In this document: one piece after another, positions 20,962 through 32,250 of the stretch
How positions within the stretch are numbered: the first letter of the stretch is position 1
Layout: the number at the start of each line of letters is the position of its first letter
Assembly: GCA_030280995.1 (NCBI GenBank)
Contig: JASXTE010000002.1
Location: 14,460,683 to 14,524,682 of the forward strand
From: Hemileia vastatrix
Lineage: Eukaryota > Basidiomycota > Pucciniomycetes > Pucciniales > Zaghouaniaceae
DNA: 64,000 bases
Reading direction: 5' to 3'
Program-made: the position numbers and the translations under genes
Notes under the pieces: model-generated
What the model was told of the DNA's origin: nothing
The model's database searches: none
What the model saw: only the letters and a program-made list of their open reading frames with translations

Positions 20962-22221
20962 ATGCCTTCCTCACTTTCAAATCGTGATAAATTACATAAA
21001 GCAATGACTTTCATGGCGCTTGAACTGCTCTTGGACTCTGATTCCGATTCTGATCTAGAAGAAGATTTTGTCGTTTTATCAAAAATGGCCAGGAAACGTT
21101 ACCTTCTTCCCAGAAAGCCTCAAGTACTTCATACCCCCAAGTACACCATCCAAACACTTCTTAAACTATCTACACCCAGTTTTAGATGGCTGTTCAGGAC
21201 TTCTCAGGAATGTTTCCTTAAATTGCTTGAGCTTATTCAGGATCATCCCATATTTCACAATAATTCTCAAAAAGAACAACAACATCCTTCAATTCAATTG
21301 GCCATCACACTATGTTGTTTGGGTTCAAATGGTAATGGAGCCGCTTTGAAACGTTTAGAAAATGTCTTTGATTTAGGGTATGGTTCAGTTAACACTTATA
21401 CCAAACGATGTATCACTGCCATCAACTCCTTGGAATCTCAACTTCTCACCTGGCCAACAAAAGAAGAGCGACTTGAATCATCTCAGGTTATGCAAGCAGA
21501 GGGCTTTCCAGGATGTATTGGTTTTGTTGATGGTACTACTATTCCTTTGAGCCAGAAACCTGCTCAAGGTGGAAACAATTACTTTGACCGTAAAAAGAGG
21601 TAGATTATTTTTAACTCCTTTCATCCTCCTTGAAACTAACACAAACAAATATATCTTCTTTATAGATATTCAATTAACGTTCAGCTTATATGTGACGTAA
21701 ACAAAAAATTTATATCATTCTTTGCTGGCTATCCTGGCTCATGTCATGACTCCTACGTCTTCCAAAGAATGCATATTTCAAATGAACCTGAAAAATTCTT
21801 TGATGAAAATCAGTATCTTCTTGCAGATTCTGCTTATGAGAATGGAAAGTATGTACTTCCTGCTTTTCGGGGAGCAGCTTCAGAAGACAGTCAAAATGCC
21901 AAATTCAACAATCATTTGGCAAAGTCAAGAGTCCGTATTGAACATTCTATTGGAATCTTGAAAGGCCGTTTTTCTAGTTTAAGGGAATTAAGAAGTCCTC
22001 TTAGAAATAAATCTGAAATGGAGGCGGTGATCAACTGGATTCTGTGTTGCACTATACTTCATAACCTACTTGCTGACCTCAAAGATCAATGGTTAGAGCT
22101 GTATGAAGATGAACAAGTTGATTCACCTCCGACTATATCCAACACTTCTATTTCTCAATCAACTAGTATAAGGGCGAAAATCCTTCCAATAACACTCCAA
22201 CATTTTTCAACGCAATTTTAA
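20962..22221 (+). CDS. PIF/Harbinger DDE transposase (H2)
   Basis: Two exons, 20962-21599 and 21666-22221, are joined by a 66-bp GT-AG intron and give 397 residues. DDE_Tnp_4 marks are FPGCIGFVDGTTIPLSQ (Asp), YLLADSAYENGKY (Asp) and SRVRIEHSIGILKGRF (Glu). Splicing restores KK-R-YS at the same place as in H1. ATG 20962 follows an AT-rich leader and starts a continuous frame. The N-terminal part includes an acidic Asp/Ser run and then a helical region. No stop or frameshift is seen, so the enzyme may be functional. No accessory gene is present in this copy. Confidence 0.9.
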
Positions 22222-23209
22222 TTTTTTTCTCTTTCTCTTCAAATTATCAATTTGCATGTATTATTCACTGAGAATGGTAAATTTTTTTGCATATTTTTTT
22301 GGTTTTTGAATTTGCTGTTAAAGTCTTATTTTTTTTTCTCTCTGTGTTTTCTTTCATCAACTCAACATGAAATCGCATATTTTCAGCAAACGCATATTTT
22401 TTCAGTCACTCAAAGGTTGGGAAAGAGTTGGAAGGGAAGATTAAGGGTTCCGAGGCATTTTAAATGAAGAAAAGGGTCTGGGAGAGGTTGAGAGGGGTGA
22501 AATGGGGATCAAAAGAGGATGGCATACAATGGGGCTGGGAGGATAGCGAAAGGCATGGGGAGGGAAGACAAGCATGTGTTGATAGAATTGAAAGGGATGG
22601 AGATTGGTGCAAACAGAGTGTGAAAATAGGAGGATGAACTCTGTTCTTCGGGCGAAGAACAGAGTTCACTTCCATAAAATATTAGCTGAAACATAGTTTT
22701 CAATTCTGTAAAAACAGTTGTAAGTAATAGAAAAAGTCACTGATTTTTTTTCTATGTAATCCTTGCTTTACGAGGAGACTTTTGTGACGAAGCAGATTTT
22801 TGAGTTACCTTTTGAGATTTGGAATGTCTGGGAGGCATTATGAAACTGGCACATAACAAGAAAAAAGATTAAAAAGTAGAAGAAATAAGTAAAAAAGAAT
22901 GTAAACATGCCTGGTCAAAATATTGAAAATGTCAGGAAGGGGTGTGTGCCGAGGATTGATGGGTAGGTAGCAAGGAAGGTCAGTGTGTCACATGTGACAG
23001 GGATGGGGTAAGAAATGAAGGGATGTTTTGTGGCCAAAATGTGGTTGTGAAAAAAAACGGGAAAAAAGTGCTGATTTGAGGTCATAACTGACACCCTTTT
23101 TTGAAATAAGTGACTTTTTTGCAAAATTTAAGTGCTGATTTGTAAGTGCTGATTTGGTTTGAAATCCGCACTTAATTTAAGTGCGGATTTGCCAGAACTG
23201 ACACCCCCT
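22222..23209. other. Non-coding 3' part of H2
   Basis: AT- and purine-rich sequence between transposase stop and right terminus. A short inverted repeat (CTCTGTTCTTCG / CGAAGAACAGAG) lies near 22638-22665. The minus-strand frames here look random. Subterminal AGTGCTGATTTG/AAATCCGCACTT repeats lie at 23130-23190. Confidence 0.6.
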
Positions 23210-23626
23210 ATTAAATGAATTATACAAACCAATAAAAAGGGATTAAGAGTCCTGTTAAAAGAAAACAGTTAATCAGTTTAATTGGTTATCATCTGCTAAG
23301 AGCACAAATTTAATTTTTCTATTGACAGACTCCCACTAAGAACAATTTAATGTTAAATTAGTGGTAAAAAATTTTATATGCAAAGATCACAAATTTAATT
23401 GGTCTATTGACAGACCCACTAATAACAATTATATGTTAAATTATTGGTAAAATTGTTGATTCAATATCACAATTTTATTATATAACAGGGCTTCTTTTTC
23501 TGAAATCACTATATAAGTGACCCCAACCTGTTGTAATTATCAAAATATTTCAATAGTTATTTTATTTACTTGTAGCCTCTTTTTTGAATTTTTTACTTAC
23601 TGGAAGATAACCAAAAGAATTCTTGA

Positions 23627-23641
23627 GGAAAGGCCCCCAAT
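23627..23641 (-). other. Candidate primer-binding region of element B
   Basis: ATTGGGGGCCTTTCC on the minus strand touches the 5' LTR border and matches the same site in element A with one difference. Confidence 0.55.
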
Positions 23642-25134
23642 TTTTAGGCTGAGGTCAATTACAAAGATTTAAACTAGCTTGAATGGTCAGTTGTCTAGAA
23701 GATTTTAATGGTCCTATATGAATACTGTAGTACAAATCCAATAAGGAAGCTATATCTCAATATAAGGGTCTCAGTAATTCTAATCTCACTAATTATATAT
23801 GGCTTACAATCTTTATAGTTGGTAGAAAAATAGATTTAATAAATTCAGATACTATTCAAAGACTTTATAAGTACTATTGACATGTATTTTAATTGTATTG
23901 GTTATATGTTTAAATTGTAATGATAAAGAATGTAGAAAACAAGATTTAAAACCTCCTCCATTTATACACATTGAGTTTCCCAATGAATCCCTTGATTTAC
24001 CAGTCCAATACACAGTTAATGAAGCCTCCATCCAACAAAAAGACATTTCCATCAACATCCCTAGTGATCCATAACATAATAAGAAAAGTAACTACTGCCA
24101 AAATCCTGGAATAATAGGGAAAATCCATCAAAATTAAAGAATAAGTAAATAAGAGAGTATATGTGTATTATACATCAATATAAAAGACTAAAGAGGGAAA
24201 ATTAAGGTTAATAAGAGCTTAATAATAAGGTGGACTCACTTTATAAATGATGGGGCTAATCCTGACATTATACTACGTGAAATTCCCATTCAAAAATGAC
24301 CAAAATTGACTGAGAAACCACCTAGAAACCCAAAAAAAGGTGTGAGATGTGGGGTAACTACATGCAATCCTTGGCAGGCGCTAGCACTGGTAAATTCTTG
24401 ACTAATTTTAGGCCAATTTAAGCATGGTAGTGAAATAAGGCACCAAGAGTGAGGTTATTAATGAAATTAGTGCATATCAAGAGGGTCAATGCATTATTAA
24501 TTAAGCTAGGACACTAAATAAGTTCCTGTCACCTATTTTAGTGTGTTTCCCCACAGTGGGAATAGAATGTGGGGTAATTATAGTGTGAAAAAGCTAATTT
24601 TGCTAAAAATGAAGCTATTCACACGGGAAAAATGCAGGCAGTATGTGGCCAGTACACATAAGCCATTTCTGGCATAAAAAACACCAAATTTGAAAAGTGT
24701 TATTTTTATGCATTTAAGTAGCCAAATTAATAGTCCTAAATGAGACAAATCGAACTGTCAAAGCTCATTTTTAATATTCTTAAATTTATAGCGCATATAA
24801 TCAACTTTTAAGTGAAATAAAGCACATTTCTTGTTTTTTGCATAAAACAATGAAAATAACAGATTTAAGTATACTTAAAAATTATTTAGCCTTATAATTA
24901 AAGTTTTTAAGGTTACCCTAACATATTCCAACTTGATATTAAGTACATAAGACTTATAAAAGGTGGATATATGCATGTATATAAGGTGTTATGATGGCAT
25001 TTTTTGTGTATTATCATAATTTTACTTATGTATACTGTTTGTGTACTCTCATTTATTGTTCCCATGTATAGTTAATGTGTTTAGCATAACTTATAAGTAC
25101 TTTTTACTCAATCCTGGGGATATACAGGCTGACA
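23642..25134 (-). repeat. 5' LTR of element B
   Basis: This LTR is 1,493 bp and colinear with 13121-14618. The inner border has decayed from TGTCAGG to TTTTAGG, while the outer border keeps CAGGCTGACA. TATA-like TATAAATGG is at 23958-23966. Differences from the 3' LTR include substitutions and small indels, which means an old insertion. Confidence 0.92.
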
Positions 25135-26732
25135 ATATATGTCTAAAACTACTTCAATTTAATTTTGGTACCTTATAGATTTCATGTTTTAAGTAACATT
25201 TTATGTCATTGTACTCTCTTCTTTACCCAAATAACAGAGTCTATCTGTCAGCCAGACTTCTATACTTACCCAGTAAAATAATTAACTATTTACTGGATGA
25301 AGCCACACCTTATTATTTTAATTATTTAATTTTAAATTAGTTACATTAAAATTACCTATAATAAATTAACTAATTACAGAATGGTAAAATTAATGAATAA
25401 TTAAAATTAAATATAAAAATGTCCCTTATATTTTTATTCTCTAACACCGTGCTCATTGACAGGTTGAAAGAAATAAAAAATATATTTTATAATTAAAATA
25501 AACTTTTAATATTCAAATAAAAATAAATATATACAAAGAATTCAAATTTATTATTTAGAATTGACCTTTACAGTAAATATTAAATAAATTAATGTATTCC
25601 TGACATACTCTGTAAATACATCTTTTTGACACCTTCTTTTCAGAACAACTTTATTATTTGAAGTTACTCCTTCTAGAATATTCTTTCTCTCTCTCTCTCA
25701 TACTACTGTATTTAGAGTTTTATTGTCATGCTTTGTCCCTCCTTTGCCTATATAAGGCCTCTCTTTTGGTTGTTTTTCAGCATTACATCACTGACTTATT
25801 TTTTAAAACTACTTAAAATATTTATTACTATCTATTATTGCTTTAGTATTTACATTCACGTAACTCTAAACCATTAATTATAATAATAATTTAATTGTTT
25901 ACCTCTTTCTATTGAGTAAATATTCAAGAAGATAAGGAAATACATACCCCAAGTTTGAAATCAACAAATCCCTTTGTTACTGCCATTGGACCACTGTGAA
26001 AAACCTTCTAGACTTGAAAGACCCCTTGACAACTGAGGCACTTTCTGAATAGTCGATGGCACATCAATATCTTGAAGCCGGCAACTGAGGGACCATCGAC
26101 AAAGAGGTGCCGATAGGAAAAGTATACGACAAAGATGACAAAAGTCATCAGCCACATGATTTACTTTTTGCTGAGACTGGAAATTGAACCGCGCTCTAAA
26201 ACTTAAGTTTATATATTGAATATAGTCACATATATTCATGGTAATTATATTGATTACTATTTGTGGGTCACTTTTCACTTTTCATACTCTACGTATTTCC
26301 TTTTACTCAGCACTCTGTAAGTGGCATAAATTTGCCCATTTTACAGGGGGAGGTGTCTGGTAATTTGGAATTTTTAAATTTTCCTAGTTGACAAAGATAG
26401 AACTATAGTGTTCTTAGTCCTAGAAGTAATATAAAAAATTATATTATTATTATATTATATTATTTTTTTTCAGTTGACTTTGTCCTGATAAATTAAACTG
26501 TGAATATTTGTGCTTGTTAAGAATAGAAATATCCAGATAGTAATACTTGTTTTTCCTGATCTTTTAAACTCATTTCTCAACTTATAAACTTTCTAATCAC
26601 ATATTAGTGTTACACATTATTGCACTGTCTTTTAAAATAAGAGTGGCAGGCACTTCTTTTTAGAAATTGAAAAGAAGAGCCAACCCATCTTGTATTGTGT
26701 CTACTTCTTAGTACTTTAGAACTCTCTACACC
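25135..26732. other. AT-rich stretch with a possible solo or 5' LTR
   Basis: I see no gene. TGTCAGCC near 25247 starts a segment with a CT microsatellite (about 25687-25701) and TATATAAGG near 25751, followed by a pyrimidine-rich leader. That layout resembles an LTR promoter, but I cannot define its end or a partner copy. The 105-codon minus-strand frame at 25961-26278 matches nothing known to me. Both calls are weak. Confidence 0.35.
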
Positions 26733-27493
26733 GTAGTGTGGGCTTTAGAAAAGCTACATTATTACCTAGATGACCAAAAATTTGAACTTGTAACTGACTG
26801 CAGTGCAGTTAAATCCCTTTTGAACTTGAAAACACCTGACAGACATATGTTCAGATGGCAGTTAGCTGCTCAGGAATACAGAGGGAGAATGACAATTATT
26901 CATAGGGATGGTATTGTTCACTCAAATGTGGATATGTTATCAAGGTTACCTTTACTAAGTTATGACTCTAATCCTGCTTATGATCCTGAGAATGAAATTA
27001 TTCATATTCATGGGATATATGTGGTTGATATGGAGGAAGAGCTATTACAGCTTATTCTGGATTCATATGATAAGAACACTGACTTAAAAAAGTTATGCAC
27101 CATATTAAATGATCCAAGAATGCTTCAATACAAGCATTAATTAAAACCCTTCCAACAAAGTACCAGAAGGCTTTGGAGAAAGGTAAATTTTCAATTGATG
27201 AAGGATATCTATATTATAGAAGAAAGTTGAGTAATCTCATGGTTATTCCTCCTTCTACGAAAGAAATCATCCTGAAAATTTGTCAAAGATGACATATTAG
27301 CTGGACATTTTGATCTTGAAAAAACAATGATCAGAATTAAAAACACTGCTTGGTGGGTTAATATGTCTGAAGACACCAAATTATATGTTGAATCTTGTGA
27401 TTCTTGCCAAAAATCAAAAAGATTGACTGGTAAGAGAGCTGGATTAATGCAACATATTGAACCTCCTGATGCAGCATGGCAGATAATAAACAT
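26733..27493 (+). pseudogene. Pol fragment (RNase H to integrase) of A/B-type Ty3/gypsy
   Basis: The plus-strand reading starts at VWALEKLHYYLDDQKF and continues ITDCSAVKS-type RNase H, HMFRWQLAAQE, HSNVDMLSRLP, a degenerate linker, and the integrase zinc domain (GHFD ... CDSCQKSKRLTGKR). A stop at about 27138 and a frameshift near 27290 break it. It ends at about 27493 in mid-sequence, just before the integrase core, where H3 begins. Confidence 0.85.
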
Positions 27494-28634
27494 ATCTTGG
27501 GCCCGATCATCCTTCCGTAAAGATAGCTCGTACTTCCTCTCTTCTAAATCTTGTAGCCTATCATCCCTCCTTAAAGAGAGCTCATATTTCTTCTTTTCAA
27601 AGCTTAGAGTCTCTTTAGCAATTTCCACTTGTTCTAGAGTGAGAATAAAAATTAATATAAAGTAGAAGAAAAGCAGAGTAAAGTAATAAGAGTTATGGTG
27701 TCACTTACCAGCATCACGTTTCTCTAAAAATTGTTCCATAGATGAAAAAGGGGTTTGTGATGAAGTATCACTTTTTTGTCTTCTTTGGGAGTCAAAATTT
27801 AGACTACTTGAAGCCCTATGCTTCTTATTCAAGGTAGTATTTTCCTCCTCATCATTTTCACTACCTTCAGACTCAGTTGATTGAGGATCCTGGGTTTGTT
27901 TGTCAGCCTTTTAAGAAATAAGAAAAAGATAAGTAAATAAAAAAATAGAATTGATAAGATAAAAGAAAAAAGAAACAGACCTGAGTTAGATTTGGTTGGG
28001 TTAAATCACCAATAGGATCTACAGAAAAGCTATCTAGATTTGTCTCATTCAAATGAGGGGAGGCTTGAGTGGAGGAAGAGGATGGGAAAAGATTTGCTTC
28101 AACATCATGTTTGGAGATAGGATCTTCTCCATCCAACATGTTTACAGGATTAACATCGGCTTGCTCTCCAAAAATTGTATCCATCTCTTTAAAGTAAGGA
28201 CATAAAGATTCATGTTTATTGTCTATGGATTTGATACCCTTAGTTATATTGATGTTGGTAACCCCAAAACCAGTGGAAGATGAAAGAGCCTTTGCCTTCT
28301 TGTATTTGGCTTGGTAATTCTTGAAGTGTTCAGACATCTGTTTAGGCAAAAGATCAATCCTTCCCTTGGTCTTATTCTGTCATTCATTTGCCATTAGAAG
28401 ATAGCCATTAAGTTTTGATGCTGGTGGCCATCCTACTTTAGTTGCATACTCAGTACCAAAACAAGAATCATAGTTAGATTTGGTTTTCAGCTAGTTGATA
28501 AGAATGAGATGATCATCTTTTTTTAATTGAACAGTCTTAGATTTCTTGGCTGAGTGGGGGAAAGAGGGAGTAGTGGGATTTGAAGAACAACTGGGTGATG
28601 GCTGCCTTTGAGAAGATCTAGGACGATGAGGCAT
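27494..28634 (-). pseudogene. Broken accessory gene of H3
   Basis: This is homologous to the H1 gene at 5964-7367 with the same start (MPHRPRSSQRQPSPS) and intron positions. Stops occur at INWL (TGG to TAG, about 28495) and after LLMANE (TGA, about 28380). It loses its 3' end in the coiled-coil repeats at about 27494. The chimaeric frames that cross the junction on both strands have no meaning. Confidence 0.82.
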
Positions 28635-28958
28635 GTTAAAATATAAATGAAGATGAAAAGGAGCAGAAACAAGCAGATGAGATGGTGAGGGGTTCTGAGT
28701 TGATAGAATGAACATGATGGGATGAGAATGGTAGTGTGCAGCAAGGTAGAAGGCATATCCAGAGAGTAGTCCAAGATGTGGTTATGAAAAATTGAGTAAA
28801 AAAATGTCAGATAAGAGATGAACATTGACACATAAAGTGTCTAATAACCCAATTGTTAGCAAAAATAATTGTGGAAGATAATTGGGGTATGCAGAGGGGT
28901 ATGCAGATTATTTTCCGCAATTAATTTAATTTCAGATCCCTGAACATTGATACCCCCT
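27494..28958 (-). mobile_element. H3: truncated H1-type Harbinger
   Basis: The sequence is the reverse of H1 from its left end (about 5613) to the coiled-coil repeats (about 7105). Only one terminus remains: AACATTGATACCCCCT ending at 28958, followed by ATT. The other side is cut off inside the accessory gene and fused to gypsy pol. No transposase or dioxygenase part remains. Confidence 0.85.
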
Positions 28959-29099
28959 ATTTTACACATTTACACTACACACCAAGGATACTCTATGGTG
29001 GGATATAAGGTCAGAAAAATAAATGTAAAAAAGTGTAGCAAAAAACATTTCCAAACATACAAATGATAACTTGATGTCTAGAACTTCCTCTCTTTTGAA

Positions 29100-29545
29100 A
29101 GGCGGTATCAATGTTGACCAATCTGCAATTAAATAAATTGCAGATAAAAATCCTTATACTCCAATTATCTTCCACAATTATTTTTGCTAATAATTGGGTT
29201 ATTAGACACTTTACATGTCAATGTTCACATCTTATCTGACATTTTTCTACTCAATTTTTCATAATCACATCTTGGACAACTTTCTGTCATATCCACATGT
29301 TGCCCAACTTTCAGCCATAACCACATCTTGGACTACTCTCTGGATACGCCTCATGGATGTGATGAGTTTGGGATGAGGAATTAGAAATGGAAATTGGGGT
29401 ATGAGAGGCAGTATAATGCATTATCATGGTTTCTATATCCACTAGCCTTGGGGCTAGTGGATAAAAATCTTCAATAGTTAATGTGTGATCCCAGAAAACA
29501 AAATTCTGATCCCTAATTTCAGATTCCTGAACATTGATACCCCCT
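29100..29545. mobile_element. 446-bp MITE derived from H1
   Basis: The left 200 bp matches the H1 left end (GGCGGTATCAATGTTGACC) and the right 180 bp matches the H1 right end (ending AACATTGATACCCCCT). The right part includes the block CCACTAGCC..GGGGCTAGTGG. All genes are deleted. The flanks GAA and AAT do not form a clean duplication. It could be moved only by a transposase from another copy. Confidence 0.85.
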
Positions 29546-29864
29546 AATGCTTATCTCCATTAATGACTTGGCCTCAAAATTTTTCCCTGAATCCGTATTG
29601 AAATATTGCTTTCTCACTTAAAACCATCCCTAACAAATCCTAAGATTCAAAGGATAAGGGATTGATATAATACACTGTTGTCTATAGGAATATCTCAAAT
29701 TGACAATAATCATCAGTTTAGGTGTCACTTGCCTTTATCACCATGTAAAGTATTGTTATATTATAAAGCAACGAAATAATGCATTAACTAAGGTAAACTA
29801 AACAATGAAATCCAAGAGCCTAGTAGAATGTCAGGAATTTACATGGGCTTCCCACTAAGAAAAG

Positions 29865-30359
29865 CTATTTAGCCTCCGATTTTGATCTTTTGAGCAGGCC
29901 TGATAAAAGACCACCGCCAAGACCACCGCCAAGACCACCGCCACCAGGCAATCCACCTGGACCACCTAGACCACCTAAACCCCCTGGACCACCGAACGGG
30001 AGATTATTGCCAGGAGGACCACCACCGTAATTACCGAATTGAGAACCACCGCCGTTATCAAATCCACCACATGTGTTGCAAGCAGGTTGGATCTGTTGTG
30101 CACAAGGATTGCACGGGGATGGGCAAGAACCGCCACAGTCTGGGGGTGGTGTGACTGGGCATGTAGGGCATGGCTCGGGGCTGCATATAATATATTCAGT
30201 TTGATGATGGTTGAACAAAGTCTAACGATACTTACGAAGCTAGGGCAACGCTAGAGAATGCTGGAATGGCAAACATTAATGGAATGCACACAGGATAATC
30301 CATTTAAGACTTGATCACTTACCCAAAAGAGCAACGGCTACGAAGTTAAAGGCCAACAT
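29865..30359 (-). CDS. Small secreted Cys-rich/Gly-rich protein, effector-like
   Basis: Three exons are inferred: 30359-30323, 30260-30236 and 30180-29865, with GTAAGT donors and CAG acceptors (introns 62 and 55 bp). They give 125 residues. Exons 1 and 2 build a classic signal peptide: MLAFNFVAVALL, then AFSSVALA, with cleavage likely after ALA. The mature protein starts with a Cys/Pro-rich block (PEPCPTCPVTPP, then CGGSCPSPCNPC) with eight to nine Cys in pairs. A Gly-rich tail follows (FGGPGGLGGLGGPGGLPGG and GGGLGGGLLSGLL), then a basic end KRSKSEAK. Such proteins occur among rust secreted proteins as effectors or wall proteins. I do not recognise a family. TATA lies about 110 bp upstream. 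This is the only convincing non-transposon gene in the window. Confidence 0.8.
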
Positions 30360-30470
30360 TTTTTATTACTTGTTGTCAGAGGCTGAGTGAGTGTACAATA
30401 TTTAAAAGAATGATCTGTTAGTTTGAGATGTGATGATGTGGATATGGGATTGAAGCAGTGATTACTCCTT

Positions 30471-30480
30471 TATTTATACT
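30471..30480 (-). promoter_or_regulatory. TATA box of the secreted-protein gene
   Basis: AGTATAAATA on the minus strand lies about 110 bp upstream of ATG 30359. A leader with repeated CATCATCAC follows. No ATG intervenes. Confidence 0.6.
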
Positions 30481-31240
30481 GTTTGATCTCAGTGTTCAGA
30501 TGCACCTCTCCCAGCAATCACAGGTAAGGTGCTGCTCGTTCATCTCCTGTCTAGCTATCCCACTCTAGCACTCTGATCCCTTGTTGCCCCTGCCCCTTCT
30601 GAACAGTATTGGTCGTTATGACGCACATTTCCCACGATAAAGTCTCTTGAAGGTAATTTTTTGCTGGTGTGAGAGGCAATCAGTAATTTTAAGGCAAATT
30701 TAAGTTGAAGAGTTAGCAAACGATTAAAGCTATATCACTTGCCGTTGATCAAATACTACTTCATCGCGCCAAAATACAGCTTCAAATTTAACTTTACTAT
30801 CATACAGATGGGGTTTTTGGTGTACAATAAGCCTATTCTCCAGACAGATAAAACATTAATTTTGAAAGATTTTGTGGGAAAAAAGAACACTTTTTGGCAT
30901 GACAGATCTCTAACTACGATATAAATTTTAGTGTATTTCTTAGCTATCATTCAACCCGAAAGAAGAAGAATATTTATATATTGGTACAAGCGTAAAATCG
31001 TTTTGCGCTGGCTGTACAGGGTTCTTTTGTCACACAAAGCTAGCAGAATAACAAATGATTGTATTAAATGTGTAAAAACCTTGAATAATTATAGTTACGA
31101 AGAATACTCTGTATTCAGAGGTTTAAATTGGAATTTCTAATTACACCTTATAATTATAGTTTTCCCTCAATTTCCCTTCTACTTCACATGAATACGGCTA
31201 TTATAATAAAGCTTGCGATATTGTTGAACGAAAACAAACA
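30481..31240. other. Intergenic region upstream of the secreted-protein gene
   Basis: Somewhat less AT-rich than its surroundings. Frames of 60-75 codons on both strands show no domain. I see nothing I can call a gene. Confidence 0.5.
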
Positions 31241-31263
31241 AAAACTGGGGTCACGCGCTGATA

Positions 31264-31361
31264 CAGCCAATCCTGAAAAGCTTGCGGTTGTCTTGCCTGT
31301 CACACCCAGCCAAAAGCATAGGTCAGCGGACCTGAATTCGCAAGCTTTCCAAGATTAGCTG
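31264..31361. mobile_element. Diverged copy of a 121-bp TA-flanked MITE
   Basis: It keeps the start TACAGCCAATCCTGAAAAGCTTGC and the end GCAAGCTTTCCAAGATTAGCTG of the family at 31444 and 32251. The middle is shortened. Confidence 0.6.
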
Positions 31362-31443
31362 CATGTATTTCATTCATTCTGAAATGGCCATTTAATGTTC
31401 AGTGGTTTTATTTGGTTGATGTGAAAACGCGCAATTACATATA

Positions 31444-31564
31444 CAGCTGTTTGGGAAAACCTTGCTCTTTTTTTGCCCCTCATCCCCCGCCAAAAGCGGC
31501 TTAAACTCATGTTTTTGGCAGGGAGTGGAAGGTAAAAACACAGCAAGCTTTTCCCAAATTGCTG
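31444..31564 (+). mobile_element. 121-bp MITE, copy 1
   Basis: The terminal inverted repeats CAGCTGTTTGGGAAAA / TTTTCCCAAATTGCTG are flanked by TA on each side, as in Tc1/mariner-type insertions. The whole unit recurs inverted at 32251-32371 with few changes and the same length. Confidence 0.8.
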
Positions 31565-31648
31565 TAAATACCATACCCTTCCATGTTCTAACACACTACA
31601 TACATTCTTATTCTAGAAATCACGATAAACATATACCAAGAAAAAAAA

Positions 31649-31835
31649 TGTGGCACCTGATAACAGGTGCCAATCCCTATCTTTGATTAGATGCAGTTCT
31701 AACTCAGCTATAATTTTTCTGGGAAGACTGCGCACTGAACACTGAGCTTGTTAACTTGCGCGTGGCATCAAATTTGGTTTATGTATTCTTGTGTCACAAG
31801 TGGATTGAGGGATTGGCACCTGCTAGCAGGTGACA
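31649..31835. mobile_element. Small foldback element with double hairpin ends
   Basis: Each end is itself a hairpin: GGCACCTG-ATAA-CAGGTGCC at 31652-31671 and GGCACCTG-CTAG-CAGGTG at 31815-31832. The ends are also inverted to each other through the outer AATCCCT/AGGGATT. No gene is inside. Confidence 0.6.
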
Positions 31836-32039
31836 GGTGTTTTTTGTGGTGATAGGTATATGGGCGAGTCGGTGTTTCAACAGCGAATCCTGTTGATCGA
31901 ACCATGATAAAGATGAGGATTTCTCATAATGTTTTAACTCCCATACTTTCCAGGGCCTAAGGGTTATGAAGTTAAATAAGAAATATATTAATTTTTAATC
32001 CCAAATAGAAAACAAATACATACAGTAAACCCGAGAATC

Positions 32040-32115
32040 TCAAAACATTAGTTTAGGTCGCTTTTGGCATGGAATAAGTGGCAAGAAAACAGCAAGCTTT
32101 TCCGGTTTAGATGTA
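32040..32115. mobile_element. Fragment of the TA-flanked MITE
   Basis: CGCTTTTGGCATGGA and AACAGCAAGCTTTTCC resemble the right half of the 121-bp family. The left half is absent. Confidence 0.45.
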
Positions 32116-32250
32116 TTACCATCTTCCTGTACACATTTTACTTAATGTCATACAGAATTTGTATTTTCACGATTAAATTAACATTTTTTATTATTAAAGA
32201 AGTAAAACTAGCTTTATTGTAAAAATACTAAATATTTGTTGAACCTCTTA

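Larger units (their letters stand above)
20654..23209 (+). mobile_element. H2: 2.6-kb PIF/Harbinger DNA transposon inside element B
   Basis: The terminal inverted repeats are AGGGGGTGTCAGTTCTGG (20654) and CCAGAACTGACACCCCCT (ending 23209). They are flanked by ATT on both sides (20651-20653 and 23210-23212). Subterminal copies of AAATCCGCACTTA recur near both ends in both orientations and may be transposase-binding sites. It carries a transposase gene only. H2 differs from H1 in end sequence, but the transposases are close relatives. Confidence 0.9.
13121..25134 (-). mobile_element. Ty3/gypsy chromovirus element B, both LTRs, split by H2
   Basis: Terminal direct repeats of about 1.5 kb bound the element: 13121-14618 (3' LTR) and 23642-25134 (5' LTR). 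The inner part codes on the minus strand for Gag, protease, RT, RNase H, integrase and a C-terminal chromodomain. Removing H2 (20654-23209) leaves about 9.5 kb. The frame carries many stops, so this copy is dead. I see no clean 5-bp target duplication (GAATA on the left, ATATA on the right), and the gypsy fragment on the left is not continued on the right. One side may have been deleted after insertion. Confidence 0.92.

Noticed and set aside
22460..22703. Minus-strand frames at the end of H2
   Set aside because: Low-complexity Leu/Ser/Pro sequence opposite purine-rich DNA in the non-coding part of the transposon.
25961..26278. Minus-strand 105-codon frame, first considered as a gene
   Set aside because: No motif on either strand. 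The region could be decayed retrotransposon leader, but I could not support a family.
27209..27665. Two overlapping frames on opposite strands that combine coiled-coil and integrase sequence
   Set aside because: They are chimaeras across the H3/gypsy junction at about 27493.
30039..30254. Plus-strand 71-codon frame over the secreted-protein gene
   Set aside because: Shadow of the minus-strand gene, which has splice sites, signal peptide and TATA.
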